From assembly GCA_017441505.1 (NCBI GenBank), contig JAFRXL010000034.1, positions 124,001-188,000 on the forward strand: a stretch of DNA of 64,000 bases. The letters are read 5' to 3'. The stretch's first letter is position 1, and each line of letters begins with the position of its first letter. Below, in pieces: positions 15,618-23,363 of the stretch. The translations under genes and the position numbers were made by a program. The notes below the pieces were generated by a model that had not been told where the DNA came from, made no database searches, and was given only the letters and a program-made list of their open reading frames with translations. This DNA comes from Ruminococcus sp. (GTDB lineage Bacteria > Bacillota > Clostridia > Oscillospirales > Ruminococcaceae).

Positions 15618-15650
15618 GGGACTGTTTGGCAGCAAGCGGTCCCTTTTTTT
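15618..15650 (+). terminator. Attenuator terminator before the ABC-F gene
   Basis: GGGACTG pairs with CGGTCCC, followed by seven T residues. The terminator ends 22 bases before the ABC-F start codon. GCGGTC in its 3' arm can instead pair with GACCGC at 15651-15656. Confidence 0.82.
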
Positions 15651-15672
15651 GACCGCAGAAGGAGGAATATAT

Positions 15673-17199
15673 ATGTCACAAATAAACGTTAAGAATCTTA
15701 CTTTCTGCTATGACGGCAGCTTCGATAATATCTTTGAAAATGTCTCGTTCTCGATCGATACAAACTGGAAACTTGGGTTCATAGGCAGAAACGGCAAGGG
15801 AAAGACTACTTTTCTCAGGCTTCTTATGGGAGAATATCAGTACAGCGGTTCTATAGATGCTTCCGCGCAGTTCGGCTATTTTCCGTATGTTCTGAATGAG
15901 AGACAGAAGAAAGCTCCGGCGGCGGATATACTTGACGAGATAAAAAGTGGTTGTGAGTTATGGCGAGTTATATGTGAACTCTCACTTTTACAGGAGGAAT
16001 CCGATATACTTTTTCGTCCGTTTTGTACTCTTAGTCCGGGCGAAAGAACAAAAGTGATGCTCGCAGTACTGTTTTCGGGGGACAACGATTTCCTGCTTAT
16101 TGATGAGCCTACAAATCACCTTGACAATAATGCAAGAGAGGCTGTAAAGCAGTATCTTTCCGGCAAGAACGGGTATATACTCGTTTCGCACGACAGAGAG
16201 CTGCTTGACGCTTGTATTGACCATGTACTCGTACTGAACCGCAAGTCAGTCGAGGTGCAGAACGGGAATTTCACTGTGTGGTGGGAGAATAAGGAACGCA
16301 GAGACCAGTTCGCAGAAGCAGAAAATGAGAAGCACAAAAAGGAGATAAAAAAGCTTAGACAAGCCGCTAAACGCACCTCGGACTGGGCTGATAAAAATGA
16401 GAGTACTAAAATCGGTTTCGACCCTGTCAAGGAACACGACCGATGCATAAGTTCACGTTCTTTTATAGGAGCCAAAACAAAGAAAATGCAGAGCCGTGTA
16501 AAGCAAATGGAGAAGCGTATATCCCGTGAAATAGAGGAAAAAGAGGGACTGCTCAATGATATTGAGCGTGTTCCTGAGCTGAAGCTCCAGCAGATAGTCC
16601 ACCACAAGAATACTCTTGCAGACATACGGGATTATAGCGTGAAATATGATACAGCTGAATCTCCGCTGTTTAGTGGACTGACTTTTTCTGTGAAAAGGGG
16701 AGAGCGTATCGCACTTCACGGAGGTAACGGATGCGGAAAGTCCACGCTTATAAAGGCAATATTGAGCAAATCGGGCGTATATGAAAGTGAGCTTCCAATT
16801 GCAGAGCGGGGGATATGCGATGTTGCCTCAGGACTAAAAATATCCTATGTGTCGCAGGATACAGACGGAATGAGCGGCAGTTTACAGGATTTCTGCACTT
16901 TACGCTCCCTTGACCAGAGCTTGTTTTTCTCTGTATTAAGGCAGTTGGACTTTGAGAGAACTCAGTTCGCCAAGGATATTGGTGAGCTTTCAGCCGGTCA
17001 GAAGAAGAAAGTTCTGATTGCGTCAAGCCTGCTTAGTCCGTCGCATTTGTATATATGGGACGAGCCGCTCAACTTTATTGACGTGTTTTCGAGGATGCAG
17101 ATAGAGAAACTGATATGCAGCTGCTCGCCGACTATGCTTTTTGTTGAGCATGATAAGTGCTTCCGTGAGAAGATAGCAACAAAGGTCATAGAGTTATGA
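15673..17199 (+). CDS. ABC-F ribosome-protection ATPase, Lsa-like
   Basis: A 508-residue protein with two ABC ATPase domains and no membrane segment. Domain 1 has Walker A GRNGKGKTT and signature LSPGERTK; domain 2 has GGNGCGKST and LSAGQKKK. A charged linker lies between them. The N-terminal pattern (KNLTFCYDG, then TNWKLGFIGRNGKGKTTFLRLL) resembles Lsa proteins, which remove lincosamides, streptogramin A and pleuromutilins from the ribosome. Resistance is inferred from the family and from the attenuator leader. The start is the ATG at 15673, behind GGAGG; the TTG at 15649 lies in the terminator T tract. It is monocistronic. Confidence 0.85.
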   Translation: MSQINVKNLTFCYDGSFDNIFENVSFSIDTNWKLGFIGRNGKGKTTFLRLLMGEYQYSGSIDASAQFGYFPYVLNERQKKAPAADILDEIKSGCELWRVICELSLLQEESDILFRPFCTLSPGERTKVMLAVLFSGDNDFLLIDEPTNHLDNNAREAVKQYLSGKNGYILVSHDRELLDACIDHVLVLNRKSVEVQNGNFTVWWENKERRDQFAEAENEKHKKEIKKLRQAAKRTSDWADKNESTKIGFDPVKEHDRCISSRSFIGAKTKKMQSRVKQMEKRISREIEEKEGLLNDIERVPELKLQQIVHHKNTLADIRDYSVKYDTAESPLFSGLTFSVKRGERIALHGGNGCGKSTLIKAILSKSGVYESELPIAERGICDVASGLKISYVSQDTDGMSGSLQDFCTLRSLDQSLFFSVLRQLDFERTQFAKDIGELSAGQKKKVLIASSLLSPSHLYIWDEPLNFIDVFSRMQIEKLICSCSPTMLFVEHDKCFREKIATKVIEL

Positions 17200-17208
17200 T
17201 AAAAAGAA

Positions 17209-17237
17209 ACGCCATAGTACGTTAAGTACTATGGCGT
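17209..17237. terminator. Bidirectional terminator, ABC-F / ispH
   Basis: ACGCCATAGTAC/GTACTATGGCGT, a perfect 12-base stem with a five-base loop. The minus strand has the better T tract, TTTCTTTTT. Confidence 0.85.
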
Positions 17238-17261
17238 AATTTACAATATTCAGTATCTGAA

Positions 17262-19271
17262 TTATTCAGCATCCTCAGCAGGAGCGATGCCAGCCTCATC
17301 GGAATAAACAACGTCAGAAGCTTCTTCCTCAGCCTCGTCAGCGTTCTCAAGGAGAGCACGCATAGAAATGCTGATTCTCTTCTGATCTTCGTCGATGTCG
17401 ATGATCTTAACGTCAACTTCGTCACCTACAGTGAGGATGTCCTTAACGTTCTCGACCTTCTTATCAGCGATCTGAGAGATGTGGATAAGACCGTCAATAC
17501 CGTCGATGATTCTTGCGAAAGCACCGAAACTTGTGATAGAAACGATAGTAGCCTTAACAACATCGCCTACATTGTAGTTAGCCTTGAAGATCTCCCAAGG
17601 ATTGTCCTCAGCCTTCTTGAAGCCGAGAGAGATTCTGTTCTCTTCACGGTTGAGATCCTTGATGTATACTTCGAGAGTATCGCCAACAGAAACGACCTCA
17701 CTTGGGTGCTTGATTCTCTTCCATGAGAGCTCAGAGATATGTACCATACCGTCGATACCGCCGAGGTCAACGAATGCACCGAAGCTTGTGAGAGACTTAA
17801 CCTTGCCTACGAATGTCTGACCAACTTCAGCGGAATCCCAGAACTTAGCCTGAGCCTCAGCCTTGCGAGCGTTCTGGACAGCCTTGATAGAACCAACAGC
17901 TCTCTTCTTGCCCTCTGTAACTTCGATGATCTTGAATTCAACCTTCTTCTTGAGAAGCTCATCAAGCTCTGCTCCTCTTGGGAGACCAGTCTGTGAAGCA
18001 GGGATAAAGATTCTTACGCCGAGGTATGTAAGAGTTACGCCCTTGTTAACAACGTGCTGGATAGTACCTTCGAGTACAGTACCTTCTTCGTATGCCTTAA
18101 CAACAGTCTCGTAACCAGCCTGCTCGTCAACCTTCTTCTTAGAAAGCTGAGCTGTACCTTCTGCGTCATTTACCTTGATAACAATGAGTTCGATCTCATC
18201 GCCAACGCTTACTATATCTTCAGGCTTCTGAGCCGGATCATCTGTAAGGTCCTCAAGTTTAACGTATCCGGTATGCTTTGTACCGAGATCAACAGTGATC
18301 TCAGCATTATCAACGCCTACAACGATACCCTTGACTTTCTCTCCTGTATGTATTTTTTTGAATGACTCATCGAGTGCCTGAGCAAAATCGATCTCCTCAT
18401 CCTGAATTGCTGTGAGATTTTCATTCTCTGCCATGGTTGTTTGTACCTCCTTGATTATATAAGCCGGGGTGGAAGCCCCTGCAGTAATGCCGATTTTTTC
18501 AGCAGCGGGCAGTTTTATGGATCGAAGCTCGTCCGCATTTTCTATGTGATACGTTTTGCAGTATCGGCTGCACACTTCGGAGAGCTTCACAGTATTAGAA
18601 CTGTGTCTGCCGCCCACCACAAGCATTACGTCCGAGTTCCTGGCAAGCTCAGCAGCATCGGATTGTCTTGTGTCTGTAGCGTTGCATATAGTATCGAATA
18701 TAACAATGTCTGGATCGTTCTTCGGGATCACGTTTAAACACTCATCCCATACTACTATATTATACGTTGTTTGAGCGACAATTGCAAGCTTTTTTCCCAA
18801 ATTTTTATATTTTTTTTCAAAAAAGTCTTTTAGCTCAAAATTGTCCTTGAAAACGAGTTGATTTTCGTCACAATGCCCAACTATACCCTGTACTTCCGGA
18901 TGTGAGGCATCTCCGGCGATGAGGATGAAATAGCCTTCCGCAGTCTTTTCAGAGACTATTTTATGAATCCTTGAAACGAAAGGGCAGGTAGCATCGAGCA
19001 TACGGCATCCACGGGCTTTTATGCTGTCATAGACGTCTTTTCCGACTCCGTGAGAGCGGATAACGACAGTTTCGTCCGGAGCAAGCTCATCGACAGAGCT
19101 GATTATTCTTGCACCCTTTGACTGCATATCGTTAACAACATCCTGATTATGGATTATTGGTCCGAGCGTAGCGACTTTGGTGTTCTTTTCGAGTTCGCTG
19201 TAGACCATTTTCACTGCCCTGTCGACTCCGAAGCAAAATCCGGCTGACTTAGCGACTGTGACCTTACTCAT
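17262..19271 (-). CDS. ispH: IspH fused to ribosomal protein S1 domains
   Basis: A 669-residue bifunctional protein. Residues 1-280 are 4-hydroxy-3-methylbut-2-enyl diphosphate reductase, the last step of the MEP isoprenoid pathway. The three iron-sulfur cysteines sit in SAGFCFGVDRAV, LDATCPFVSRI and IFDTICNATDTRQ. The rest holds four S1 RNA-binding domains (GKVKSLTSFGAFVDLGGIDG in the third, ATIVSITSFGAFARIIDGI in the fourth) and an acidic tail. This fusion is known in Clostridia. The start at 19271 follows AAGGAGG; an upstream extension would lie inside plsC. It overlaps plsC by 8 bases, suggesting coupled translation. Confidence 0.93.
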   Translation of the reverse strand: MSKVTVAKSAGFCFGVDRAVKMVYSELEKNTKVATLGPIIHNQDVVNDMQSKGARIISSVDELAPDETVVIRSHGVGKDVYDSIKARGCRMLDATCPFVSRIHKIVSEKTAEGYFILIAGDASHPEVQGIVGHCDENQLVFKDNFELKDFFEKKYKNLGKKLAIVAQTTYNIVVWDECLNVIPKNDPDIVIFDTICNATDTRQSDAAELARNSDVMLVVGGRHSSNTVKLSEVCSRYCKTYHIENADELRSIKLPAAEKIGITAGASTPAYIIKEVQTTMAENENLTAIQDEEIDFAQALDESFKKIHTGEKVKGIVVGVDNAEITVDLGTKHTGYVKLEDLTDDPAQKPEDIVSVGDEIELIVIKVNDAEGTAQLSKKKVDEQAGYETVVKAYEEGTVLEGTIQHVVNKGVTLTYLGVRIFIPASQTGLPRGAELDELLKKKVEFKIIEVTEGKKRAVGSIKAVQNARKAEAQAKFWDSAEVGQTFVGKVKSLTSFGAFVDLGGIDGMVHISELSWKRIKHPSEVVSVGDTLEVYIKDLNREENRISLGFKKAEDNPWEIFKANYNVGDVVKATIVSITSFGAFARIIDGIDGLIHISQIADKKVENVKDILTVGDEVDVKIIDIDEDQKRISISMRALLENADEAEEEASDVVYSDEAGIAPAEDAE

Positions 19272-19923
19272 TGTTTTCCTCCTTGACCTCTTCCTCCGGA
19301 GCAGTCTCCGCATTTATAAGAGCTAAAGTATCTGCCTCAGCTAATTCTTTAAGGTCAGCCATATAGCGGTTTTTGAGCTTTACGAGCTGACGTGGATTCG
19401 GCTCTTCCTGTGACTCAACATACTCCTGAGGATATATCGGTTTTCCGTATTTTATGAGTACTTTTGAACGGAATTTCAGCTTTTTGCCGTAGATAACAGC
19501 TACAGGGATGACAGGTTTTCCGGACTTTGCAGCTATAAGTGCAGCACCTGTATGACCTCTTCCTATTTTTCCGTCCTTGGAGCGTGTACCCTCAGGGAAA
19601 ACGAGGAAGCTTCTGCCGTTGTTGAGAGTTTCAACAGCTGTATCGATAACGGTGAAATCGCCCTTGCCTCTTGAAACCGGAATAGCACCTAATTTGCGTA
19701 TGAGCCATGCAAAGAGCTTCTTGTCAAAGAGCTCCTCTTTAGCCATGAAAGAGATCTTTCCGGGACCTGTACATCCGACAAACGGAGGATCATAATAGGT
19801 CCTGTGATTTGGTGTAAGTACTACAGTTGTGTCTTTAGGGATATTTTCGAGACCTTCATAATGGAAGCTGAATAAAATGCGGAAATAAGTTCTTAAAATC
19901 AATTTACCAAATGCGTGCAGCAT
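19264..19923 (-). CDS. plsC: 1-acyl-sn-glycerol-3-phosphate acyltransferase
   Basis: A membrane-associated enzyme that adds the second acyl chain to make phosphatidic acid. The acyltransferase motifs are NHRTYYDPP (the HX4D site) and FPEGTRSKDG. An N-terminal hydrophobic stretch (LILRTYFRILFSF) anchors it. The length of 219 residues fits the family. ATG 19923 is preferred over the GTG at 19932, because the GGAGAG element then has normal spacing. It sits between cmk and ispH, an arrangement common in Clostridia. Confidence 0.9.
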   Translation of the reverse strand: MLHAFGKLILRTYFRILFSFHYEGLENIPKDTTVVLTPNHRTYYDPPFVGCTGPGKISFMAKEELFDKKLFAWLIRKLGAIPVSRGKGDFTVIDTAVETLNNGRSFLVFPEGTRSKDGKIGRGHTGAALIAAKSGKPVIPVAVIYGKKLKFRSKVLIKYGKPIYPQEYVESQEEPNPRQLVKLKNRYMADLKELAEADTLALINAETAPEEEVKEENNE

Positions 19924-19928
19924 AAAAG

Positions 19929-20594
19929 TCACTCTCCGATCTTTTCTGTGATTATTCTTACGATTTTGTTAGCGGATTCTTCTAAGTTAAGAGTTGTAGT
20001 GTCAACGAGTACAGCGTCCTCAGCCTGTTTGAGCGGAGCTGTTTCACGGTGCATATCCTGATAGTCACGCTTGATTATGTCGTCGAGTATCTCCTGATAT
20101 GACGGACAGTCCGGCTTTTCAGCAAGCTCCTTATAGCGGCGGTTAGCTCTTTCCTCTGCGGAAGCTGTAAGGAATATCTTGACATCAGCATCAGGGAGTA
20201 CTACAGTACCTATGTCACGTCCGTCCATTATAACGCTGTTGGACTTTGCTATATTCTGCTGAGTTTCAAAGAGATAAGCTCTTACAGCAGGTATAGCTGA
20301 TGTTCTTGAAGCTGCCATTGATATTTCCGGAGTTCTGATAATATCGGAAACGTCCCTGTCGCCGAGAAATACACGCTGAGCACCGTCAATGAATTTCAGT
20401 GACACGTTTGCTTTGGGGAGTGCATTTTCGATGTCTTCATCAGAAATATTATTTTCCGTGATGTAGAGAGCGATAGTGCGGTAGAGAGCACCGGTGTCGA
20501 CATAGATGTAACCGAGCTTTTTTGATACCATTTTTGCGATAGTGCTTTTTCCTGCACCGGCAGGACCGTCAATAGCGATGTTGATGTTTTTCAT
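19929..20594 (-). CDS. cmk: Cytidylate kinase
   Basis: Phosphorylates CMP and dCMP to the diphosphates. The P-loop is IDGPAGAGKSTIAK at the N-terminus. Further family marks are VDTGALYRT, MAASRTSAIPAVR, and MDGRDIGTVVLPDADVKIFL for the CMP-binding and lid regions. At 221 residues it is full length. The start follows AAGGAG. It is part of the minus-strand run and lies five bases before plsC. Confidence 0.95.
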   Translation of the reverse strand: MKNINIAIDGPAGAGKSTIAKMVSKKLGYIYVDTGALYRTIALYITENNISDEDIENALPKANVSLKFIDGAQRVFLGDRDVSDIIRTPEISMAASRTSAIPAVRAYLFETQQNIAKSNSVIMDGRDIGTVVLPDADVKIFLTASAEERANRRYKELAEKPDCPSYQEILDDIIKRDYQDMHRETAPLKQAEDAVLVDTTTLNLEESANKIVRIITEKIGE

Positions 20595-20635
20595 AGGTGG
20601 TTCTCCTTTTATATCAAAAAATTATGGACTGTGGT

Positions 20636-20917
20636 CTATTTCCTTCGGGAATAATTCTTTTTCAGCTTTTTTATTGCTAAGAAAAGCATTAAAGCTCCGA
20701 GGACGATTACGATGATACCGCCGATCACGGATTTTTGCAGCAGTATTGCCCCGACAAAGAATATCAATGCAAAAAATGCCGTCCAGAAAAGCAGTATCAG
20801 AAGCAAGAGAATATATCTTACTGGTTTAGGTATCTTACTGCTTTTGCTTGCATCCGAGATACCTGTTCCTATTGCATCAAAAAGAAGTTCAAGAATAAAA
20901 TCGAAAATGAGATCCAT
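20636..20917 (-). CDS. Small membrane protein of unknown function
   Basis: A 93-residue protein with two strongly hydrophobic segments (YILLLLILLFWTAFFALIFF and IGGIIVIVLGALMLFL) and a basic end (KKLKKNYSRRK). Residues before them are polar and may be cytoplasmic. No family is recognised. ATG 20917 is favoured because GTGAGG stands about nine bases before it; the in-frame GTG at 20932 would overlap the FAD protein stop. It lies 11 bases after that gene and is probably co-transcribed. Confidence 0.65.
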   Translation of the reverse strand: MDLIFDFILELLFDAIGTGISDASKSSKIPKPVRYILLLLILLFWTAFFALIFFVGAILLQKSVIGGIIVIVLGALMLFLAIKKLKKNYSRRK

Positions 20918-20928
20918 AGCTGTGTTCC

Positions 20929-22146
20929 TCACATATATAAAGCGGCTGAATAGGCTGTAGAAAAGGCTATTTGCAGGTTGAATCCGCCTGTGTAAGCGTC
21001 GATGTCTATGACTTCTCCGGCAAAGAAAAGTCCGGGCATTAGCTTAGACTCCATAGTACGTGGGTCTATCTCTTTGACTGAGACACCTCCGCTTGTGATG
21101 ATAGCCTCATCTATTGGTCGGAATCCGGATATTCTTACCGGAAATGCTTTTATAAGTTCGCCGAATTTGTGACGCTGTTCCTTAGTTATGCCGTTGACCT
21201 TCTGTTCCGGAGATATTCCGCTGAGTCTTACTGCTACCGGTATAAGCTTTGCCGGCAGAAGCTTGCGGATGCCGTTAATGAAGTCACGGTTGAGATTTTC
21301 GGCGAAATCACGCTGTATCCTTGCATCGAGCTGTTCCGGAGAAAGTCCTGGTTTGAGGTCTATTTTGGCTTTGTACCTGTTCGGCTGCATATCCCTTATG
21401 TGGGAGCTTGCACTTAGTACAAGCGGACCTGTGATGCCGAAGTGGGTGAACAGCATTTCTCCGAGTTCGCTGTATATAGGCTTATCGCCGTCAAAAAGCG
21501 TGAGGGTGACATTTCTGAGGGAAAGTCCCATCATCTCCGCACAGTACTTATCCGGAGAGGTGAGCGGCACGAGACTTGGCTTCAGTTCGGTGATAGTATG
21601 ACCTGCCGACTCAGCTAATGTATAGCCGTCGCCGGTAGAGCCTGTATTCGGGTACGACTTGCCTCCGCAGGCTATCAGTACCGAATTTGCCCTGAATTCC
21701 TCACCGCCTGCCTTTACTCCGCAGCAGCGTCCGTCCTCGATGATAAGCTTTGAAACACGCTTGTTTATGACCTTTACTCCGAGTTTTTTCATCTCGTGAG
21801 CAAGAGCGTCAGCGATGTCATCTGCCTTATCACTTACAGGGAAAACACGGTTGCCACGCTCTGTTTTCAGCGGGACTCCGAGCTCTTCAAAGAAGTTCAT
21901 TGTATCCTCAGGGTCAAAAAGCGAGAACGAGCTGTACATGAAACGTGGATTTACAGGGATATTCTTCATGTGCTCCTCAAAGGGGGAGTTGTTGGTGACA
22001 TTACAGCGACCCTTGCCGGTTATCCTGAGTTTTCGTCCAAGACGTTCGTTTTTTTCAAACACTATTACGGACTTTCCCAGTCTTGCGGACTGCACTGCCG
22101 CCATGCATCCGGCAGCACCTCCGCCGATTATGATAATATCAGTCAT
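20929..22146 (-). CDS. HI0933/YhiN-family FAD-dependent protein
   Basis: A 405-residue flavoprotein of the HI0933 family (often named aminoacetone oxidase family FAD-binding enzyme). The dinucleotide motif is IIIIGGGAAGCMAAVQSARLG, split as GGGAAG plus helix. The family marker GRKLRITGKGRCNVTNN follows. The C-terminus holds SGGVSVKEIDPRTMESK and GLFFAGEVIDIDAYTGGFNLQIAFSTAY-type motifs, which close the FAD site. The reaction is not established for most members. It overlaps the DUF3006 gene by 8 bases, so translation may be coupled. Similar neighbours (cmk, plsC, ispH) occur in other Clostridia. Confidence 0.88.
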   Translation of the reverse strand: MTDIIIIGGGAAGCMAAVQSARLGKSVIVFEKNERLGRKLRITGKGRCNVTNNSPFEEHMKNIPVNPRFMYSSFSLFDPEDTMNFFEELGVPLKTERGNRVFPVSDKADDIADALAHEMKKLGVKVINKRVSKLIIEDGRCCGVKAGGEEFRANSVLIACGGKSYPNTGSTGDGYTLAESAGHTITELKPSLVPLTSPDKYCAEMMGLSLRNVTLTLFDGDKPIYSELGEMLFTHFGITGPLVLSASSHIRDMQPNRYKAKIDLKPGLSPEQLDARIQRDFAENLNRDFINGIRKLLPAKLIPVAVRLSGISPEQKVNGITKEQRHKFGELIKAFPVRISGFRPIDEAIITSGGVSVKEIDPRTMESKLMPGLFFAGEVIDIDAYTGGFNLQIAFSTAYSAALYM

Positions 22147-22354
22147 TTTTCTTAATAAGCCGGTCGAGCCTTTTTTTCATGCTCTCCCGACGCTCCTCTG
22201 TAGTTTTTTTATCTATATAATAAGCACCGTTCACGAAAGAGAGGATGTCTCCTATCTTTGCGTTTTCGGGGAGCTTATTGCGGTCTGTGACTAAAAATGT
22301 CTTATCTGTTTCGAGAATAGCTTTGTCGTTCTCAAATCTATCTATGGTTATCAT
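22139..22354 (-). CDS. DUF3006-family small protein
   Basis: A 71-residue soluble protein beginning MITIDRFENDKAILE, the typical opening of DUF3006 proteins, with a basic helical C-terminus (ERRESMKKRLDRLIKKND). Its function is unknown. Members are commonly encoded right after a ComEC-type metallo-beta-lactamase protein, as here (one base apart), so a joint role is plausible. It overlaps the FAD protein gene by 8 bases. Confidence 0.8.
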   Translation of the reverse strand: MITIDRFENDKAILETDKTFLVTDRNKLPENAKIGDILSFVNGAYYIDKKTTEERRESMKKRLDRLIKKND

Positions 22355-22355
22355 A

Positions 22356-23363
22356 TTATGTCCTTTCTTTGCTGAAAGAGATGCTTTGACCGTCTGATAC
22401 TGCGATTATCGTACCATTGAGGTCAGTGCGGTAAATAGCTTTGGTATATTTTTTCAGACTTTTTATGGTCGATTCATGCGGATGACCGTAAGGATTTTCG
22501 CTGCCGCACGATATAACGGCATATTCAGGTCTTACAGCTTCAAGGAATTCCTTTGAGCTGGAAGTATAGCTTCCGTGGTGACCTGCCTTGTATACGTCCG
22601 CATGATGAAGTCTGCCGCTTTTCAGCATTTCCTCTTCCGATTCTTTTTCAGCATCACCGGTAAGCAGGAAGCTGTTGTTTCCGTGAGTTATAAACAGGCA
22701 TACAGAATAATTGTTGATATTCTCATAGCCGCTGTTTACGGGAGCTATTATCTCTGCTTCGGCATTGCCGATATGTATTTTTCTGCCGGTTTCGGCTTCT
22801 GTTAAGGAGAGTCCCTTGTCCTCACATGAATCAAGGAATTCCTCGAAATACTGCGATGTAGGTATAGCATCGTCAGCAAGGTGAGGTATAATTACCTCGC
22901 CAATATCGAAATTATCGATGACCTTATACATACCGCCCATGTGGTCGGAGTGCGGATGAGTGGCTATAAGGTAGTCAATCTTTTTTACGCCGGCTTTTTT
23001 CAGATACTTTATTACTTTTTCGGTCTGGTCGGACTCACCGCTGTCTACAAGCATTGTAGTGCCGTCAGCCGCAATGAGAGTTGAGTCACCCTGACCGACA
23101 TCTATAAACCGCACCGAAAGCTTGTCGCCGTCAAAAAGCGGAGACTCTTTCTTATGCCGTGGACGGATAAAGAAGTACCACAGACCAAACAGAAATATGA
23201 TTATCAGAATGGATGCGATAATTATTTGCCGTATCTTTTTCCTTTTTCTTTCCTTTTTCCTGCGGAAGTATTCTTCGAGGTCTTCGAGGAGTTTTTGCTG
23301 TTCTTGTGTAAGAGTATATCTCCCGTTTTGCCTCGGCTGTGATTTTTGCCTGAGTTGTGCCAT
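22356..23363 (-). CDS. Membrane-anchored ComEC/Rec2-type metallo-beta-lactamase hydrolase
   Basis: A 335-residue protein with a very basic N-terminus, one membrane anchor (~46-65, IIIASILIIIFLFGLWYFFI) and an exported metallo-beta-lactamase domain like that at the end of ComEC. The metal site is THPHSDHMGG, with FIDVGQGDS before it and LTGDAEKESE and KAGHHGS after it. Such domains may degrade DNA or nucleotides at the surface. The only plausible start is the ATG at 23363, which lies 142 bases inside the ygiQ-like gene; no GTG or TTG follows in frame. The ribosome site is weak (GGCGGTG). Confidence 0.85.
   Translation of the reverse strand: MAQLRQKSQPRQNGRYTLTQEQQKLLEDLEEYFRRKKERKRKKIRQIIIASILIIIFLFGLWYFFIRPRHKKESPLFDGDKLSVRFIDVGQGDSTLIAADGTTMLVDSGESDQTEKVIKYLKKAGVKKIDYLIATHPHSDHMGGMYKVIDNFDIGEVIIPHLADDAIPTSQYFEEFLDSCEDKGLSLTEAETGRKIHIGNAEAEIIAPVNSGYENINNYSVCLFITHGNNSFLLTGDAEKESEEEMLKSGRLHHADVYKAGHHGSYTSSSKEFLEAVRPEYAVISCGSENPYGHPHESTIKSLKKYTKAIYRTDLNGTIIAVSDGQSISFSKERT

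Larger units (their letters stand above)
15414..15650 (+). promoter_or_regulatory. Attenuator leader of the ABC-F gene
   Basis: The leader holds short upstream ORFs at its start, internal hairpins and a terminator just before the gene. Nested pairings are visible: TGCCAAA (15512-15518) with TTTGGCA (15625-15631), ATAACCTC (15535-15542) with GAGGTTAT (15599-15606), and CGGCGATA with TATCGTCG (15571-15590). The first of these uses bases in the terminator loop and would exclude the terminator stem, so it is a candidate antiterminator. GACAGT/ACTGTC forms a separate early hairpin. Ribosome stalling on the upstream ORF by an antibiotic is the known trigger in comparable ABC-F leaders. Confidence 0.7.
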
